Assembly: GCF_000282615.1 (NCBI RefSeq)
Contig: NZ_AKIY01000309.1
Span: 1-43,090, forward strand
Source: Bradyrhizobium sp. YR681
GTDB taxonomy: Bacteria; Pseudomonadota; Alphaproteobacteria; Rhizobiales; Xanthobacteraceae
Direction: 5' to 3'
DNA: 43,090 bases
The position numbers and the translations under genes were made by a program. The notes beneath the pieces were generated by a model, which worked only from the letters and a program-made list of their open reading frames with translations, ran no database searches and was not told the DNA's origin. Of the stretch, positions 41,606 through 43,090 are shown one piece after another (the first letter of the stretch is position 1; the number at the start of each line of letters is the position of its first letter).

Positions 41606-42613
41606 ATGGTTTCCCAATCCCCTGACATGAAAACCGGGCCCGAGGGCCCGGTTCGCGCGCCATCCGCGGTTCCGATCGACGACGCCGTGCTGCCCTACGA
41701 GGTCGACGCGCTCGACGTGCGCGGCCGCCTGGTGCGGCTCGGGCCCGCGCTCGACGAGATCCTGACCAAGCACGATTATCCTGCGCCGGTCGGCAAGCTG
41801 CTCGGCGAGGCGATCGTGCTGACGACGCTGCTCGGTTCGGCGCTGAAATTCGAGGGCCGCTTCATCCTGCAGGCCCAGACCGATGGCCCGGTGTCGTTCC
41901 TGGTGGTGGACTATCAGGCGCCGGATCGCCTGCGCGCCTATGCGCGCTTCGATGCCGAGCGTCTCGGCGACACCAGGGATTCCGGCACGCTGCTCGGCCG
42001 CGGCCATCTCGCCATGACCATCGACCAGGGCCCCGACATGAGCCGCTACCAGGGCCTGGTCGCGCTCGACGGCGGTAGCCTGGAAGACGCCGCCCACGAA
42101 TATTTCCTGCGCTCCGAGCAGATCCCGACCAAGGTGCGCCTCGCGGTCGGCGAGGAATGGCGCTCGAACGACGGCGGCAAGCATCGCTGGCGCGCCGGCG
42201 GCATGCTGATGCAGTTCCTGCCGAAGGCGCCCGAGCGCGCGCGGCAGGCCGATCTGCATCCCGGCGATGTGCCCGAAGGCGTCGAGGTGCATGCTGTCGC
42301 CGAGGACGACGCCTGGGTCGAGGCGCGCTCGCTGATCGAGACCGTCGAGGACGTCGAGCTGATCGATCCGGAACTGTCCGGCGAGCGGCTGCTCTACCGT
42401 CTCTTCCACGAGCGCGGCGTCCGCGTGTTCAATCCGCTGTCGCTGAAAGCGCAATGCTCCTGCTCGCGCGATGCGGTCGCATCGATGCTGAAGAGCTTCT
42501 CGTCCGACGACCGCGCCGCCATGGTCAAGGACGACAAGGTCGTCGTGACCTGCGAATTCTGCAGCTCGGTGTACCAGTTCACGCCGGACGAAGCGGGTGT
42601 GGAAGACGCGTAG
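41606..42613 (+). CDS. hslO: Redox-regulated chaperone Hsp33
   Basis: This cytoplasmic holdase is switched on by oxidative stress through zinc release and disulfide formation; 335 aa, slightly long because of an N-terminal extension of about 25 residues. The C-terminal zinc centre is intact: CSC at residues 284-286 and CEFC at 316-319. The N-terminal domain has the GRFILQAQTDGPVSFLVVDY and GYL-like GRGHLAMTIDQGPD text of the family. It is a single gene between two palindromic repeats. Confidence 0.95.
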   Translation: MVSQSPDMKTGPEGPVRAPSAVPIDDAVLPYEVDALDVRGRLVRLGPALDEILTKHDYPAPVGKLLGEAIVLTTLLGSALKFEGRFILQAQTDGPVSFLVVDYQAPDRLRAYARFDAERLGDTRDSGTLLGRGHLAMTIDQGPDMSRYQGLVALDGGSLEDAAHEYFLRSEQIPTKVRLAVGEEWRSNDGGKHRWRAGGMLMQFLPKAPERARQADLHPGDVPEGVEVHAVAEDDAWVEARSLIETVEDVELIDPELSGERLLYRLFHERGVRVFNPLSLKAQCSCSRDAVASMLKSFSSDDRAAMVKDDKVVVTCEFCSSVYQFTPDEAGVEDA

Positions 42614-42620
42614 GCGAGGT

Positions 42621-42714
42621 CCCGTAGCCCGGATGGAGCGCAGCGCAATCCGGGACAGCTCTTTCCATATGTGATGCTTCCCCGGATTTCGCTTCGCTCC
42701 ATCCGGGCTACGGG
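42621..42714. repeat. Palindromic intergenic repeat, type E copy 2
   Basis: It is bounded by a perfect 20-bp inverted repeat (42621-42640 and 42695-42714) with the CCCGTAGCCCGG / CCGGGCTACGGG ends also seen at 17725-17803. It starts eight bases after the hslO stop. Confidence 0.9.
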
Positions 42715-42764
42715 TCTCGCGTTGCCCGACGGGCAAAACAGCTGCGAGGCCGTCAACCCGCTCG

Positions 42765-43090
42765 CGCAAAAATATTCCACTTTACCGAAATTCGGATTTA
42801 TCGTATGTGTCGCCCATCCCGGCTCATCCAGGAGGGGCGATCTCGAGGTCGTCTTGATCGCGAGCCGGGCTTGCGGTGGACGCGGCAGCGTCGGCATGAG
42901 AGGTGCGGGCAGGGCGGGTAGTCCCTGTGAGTCCGAAACCGCGTGCGGACGAGCGACGCTGAACGCGTACGGCAAAACCGTGTGGTCCTGGCCGTCGTTG
43001 CTACGGTCAAGCCTTTGCGGAGATGTGCGCGAGCCCAACCGGGCGGACGGCATCGTCAATTCGCGGGGCGAGGGAGGCCAGAAGGAAAGT
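42765..43090. repeat. Probable fragment of a long multi-copy Bradyrhizobium repeat (partial)
   Basis: From AAAATATTCCACTTTACCG onward, no gene-like frame is convincing. A minus-strand frame at 42394-43059 runs across hslO and is rejected. The text resembles a widespread repeat I recall from Bradyrhizobium and Rhodopseudomonas intergenic regions, including the phrases TTCCACTTTACCGAAATTCG and TCAATTCGCGGGGCGAGGG. It continues past the window end. The identification is from memory. Confidence 0.45.

Noticed and set aside
42394..43059. 221-codon minus-strand frame over the hslO end and the right edge
   Set aside because: It crosses the real hslO coding region and a palindromic repeat, and shows no family features.

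Overview
The window is high-GC DNA carrying the metabolic and regulatory genes of an alphaproteobacterium, most likely Bradyrhizobium or a close relative (Nitrobacteraceae). The main clues are a BjaR/BjaI-like LuxR/LuxI pair, a GcrA-type cell-cycle regulator, an aerobic box benzoate cluster, several branched-chain-type (Liv) importers and many palindromic intergenic repeats. This placement rests on recognised gene families; no database search was run. I see no tRNA, rRNA, CRISPR array, prophage or intact insertion sequence.

Region 1 (1-7610, all minus strand) reads as a hydroaromatic-acid (shikimate/quinate) catabolic operon. In transcription order it holds a LysR regulator, an AroE-family dehydrogenase whose cofactor site looks NAD-type, a periplasmic binding protein, the importer genes livH-livM-livG-livF, and a 3-dehydroshikimate dehydratase cut by the left window edge. 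Region 2 (7640-9970) is the quorum-sensing locus: two doubtful small ORFs, luxR, luxI with a strong hairpin over its ribosome binding site, and a 72-aa gene directly behind luxI.

Region 3 (9970-26691) is an aromatic-acid island. It holds a second Liv importer without a binding protein, a glutamine synthetase-like ligase, a Rieske oxygenase, an IclR regulator, a group II truncated haemoglobin, the BoxR-type repressor, benzoate-CoA ligase, an alpha/beta hydrolase, a DUF309 protein, boxC, boxB and a short-chain dehydrogenase. TGCA-N6-TGCA motifs of the BoxR/BzdR kind lie before the importer and before boxC, which ties uptake to the box pathway. boxA, the reductase partner, is not in the window.

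Region 4 (26765-31207) holds envelope-type genes: a polysaccharide deacetylase, an OmpA-domain protein with a small membrane partner, and a UPF0104/MprF-like membrane protein. Region 5 (31255-37989) is the phosphate operon phoR-pstS-pstC-pstA-pstB-phoU-phoB, with a Pho box between phoR and pstS. Region 6 (38234-42613) has gcrA, divergent from argD-argF, then hslO (Hsp33). The last 0.5 kb holds a palindromic repeat and what looks like part of a long multi-copy Bradyrhizobium repeat.

Most intergenic gaps hold 80-160 bp palindromic repeats of at least seven types. Two of them sit between a binding-protein gene and its permease gene (4314-4440 and 33722-33827). Many coding starts are coupled by ATGA or GTGGCTGA overlaps, which I used to pick start codons.
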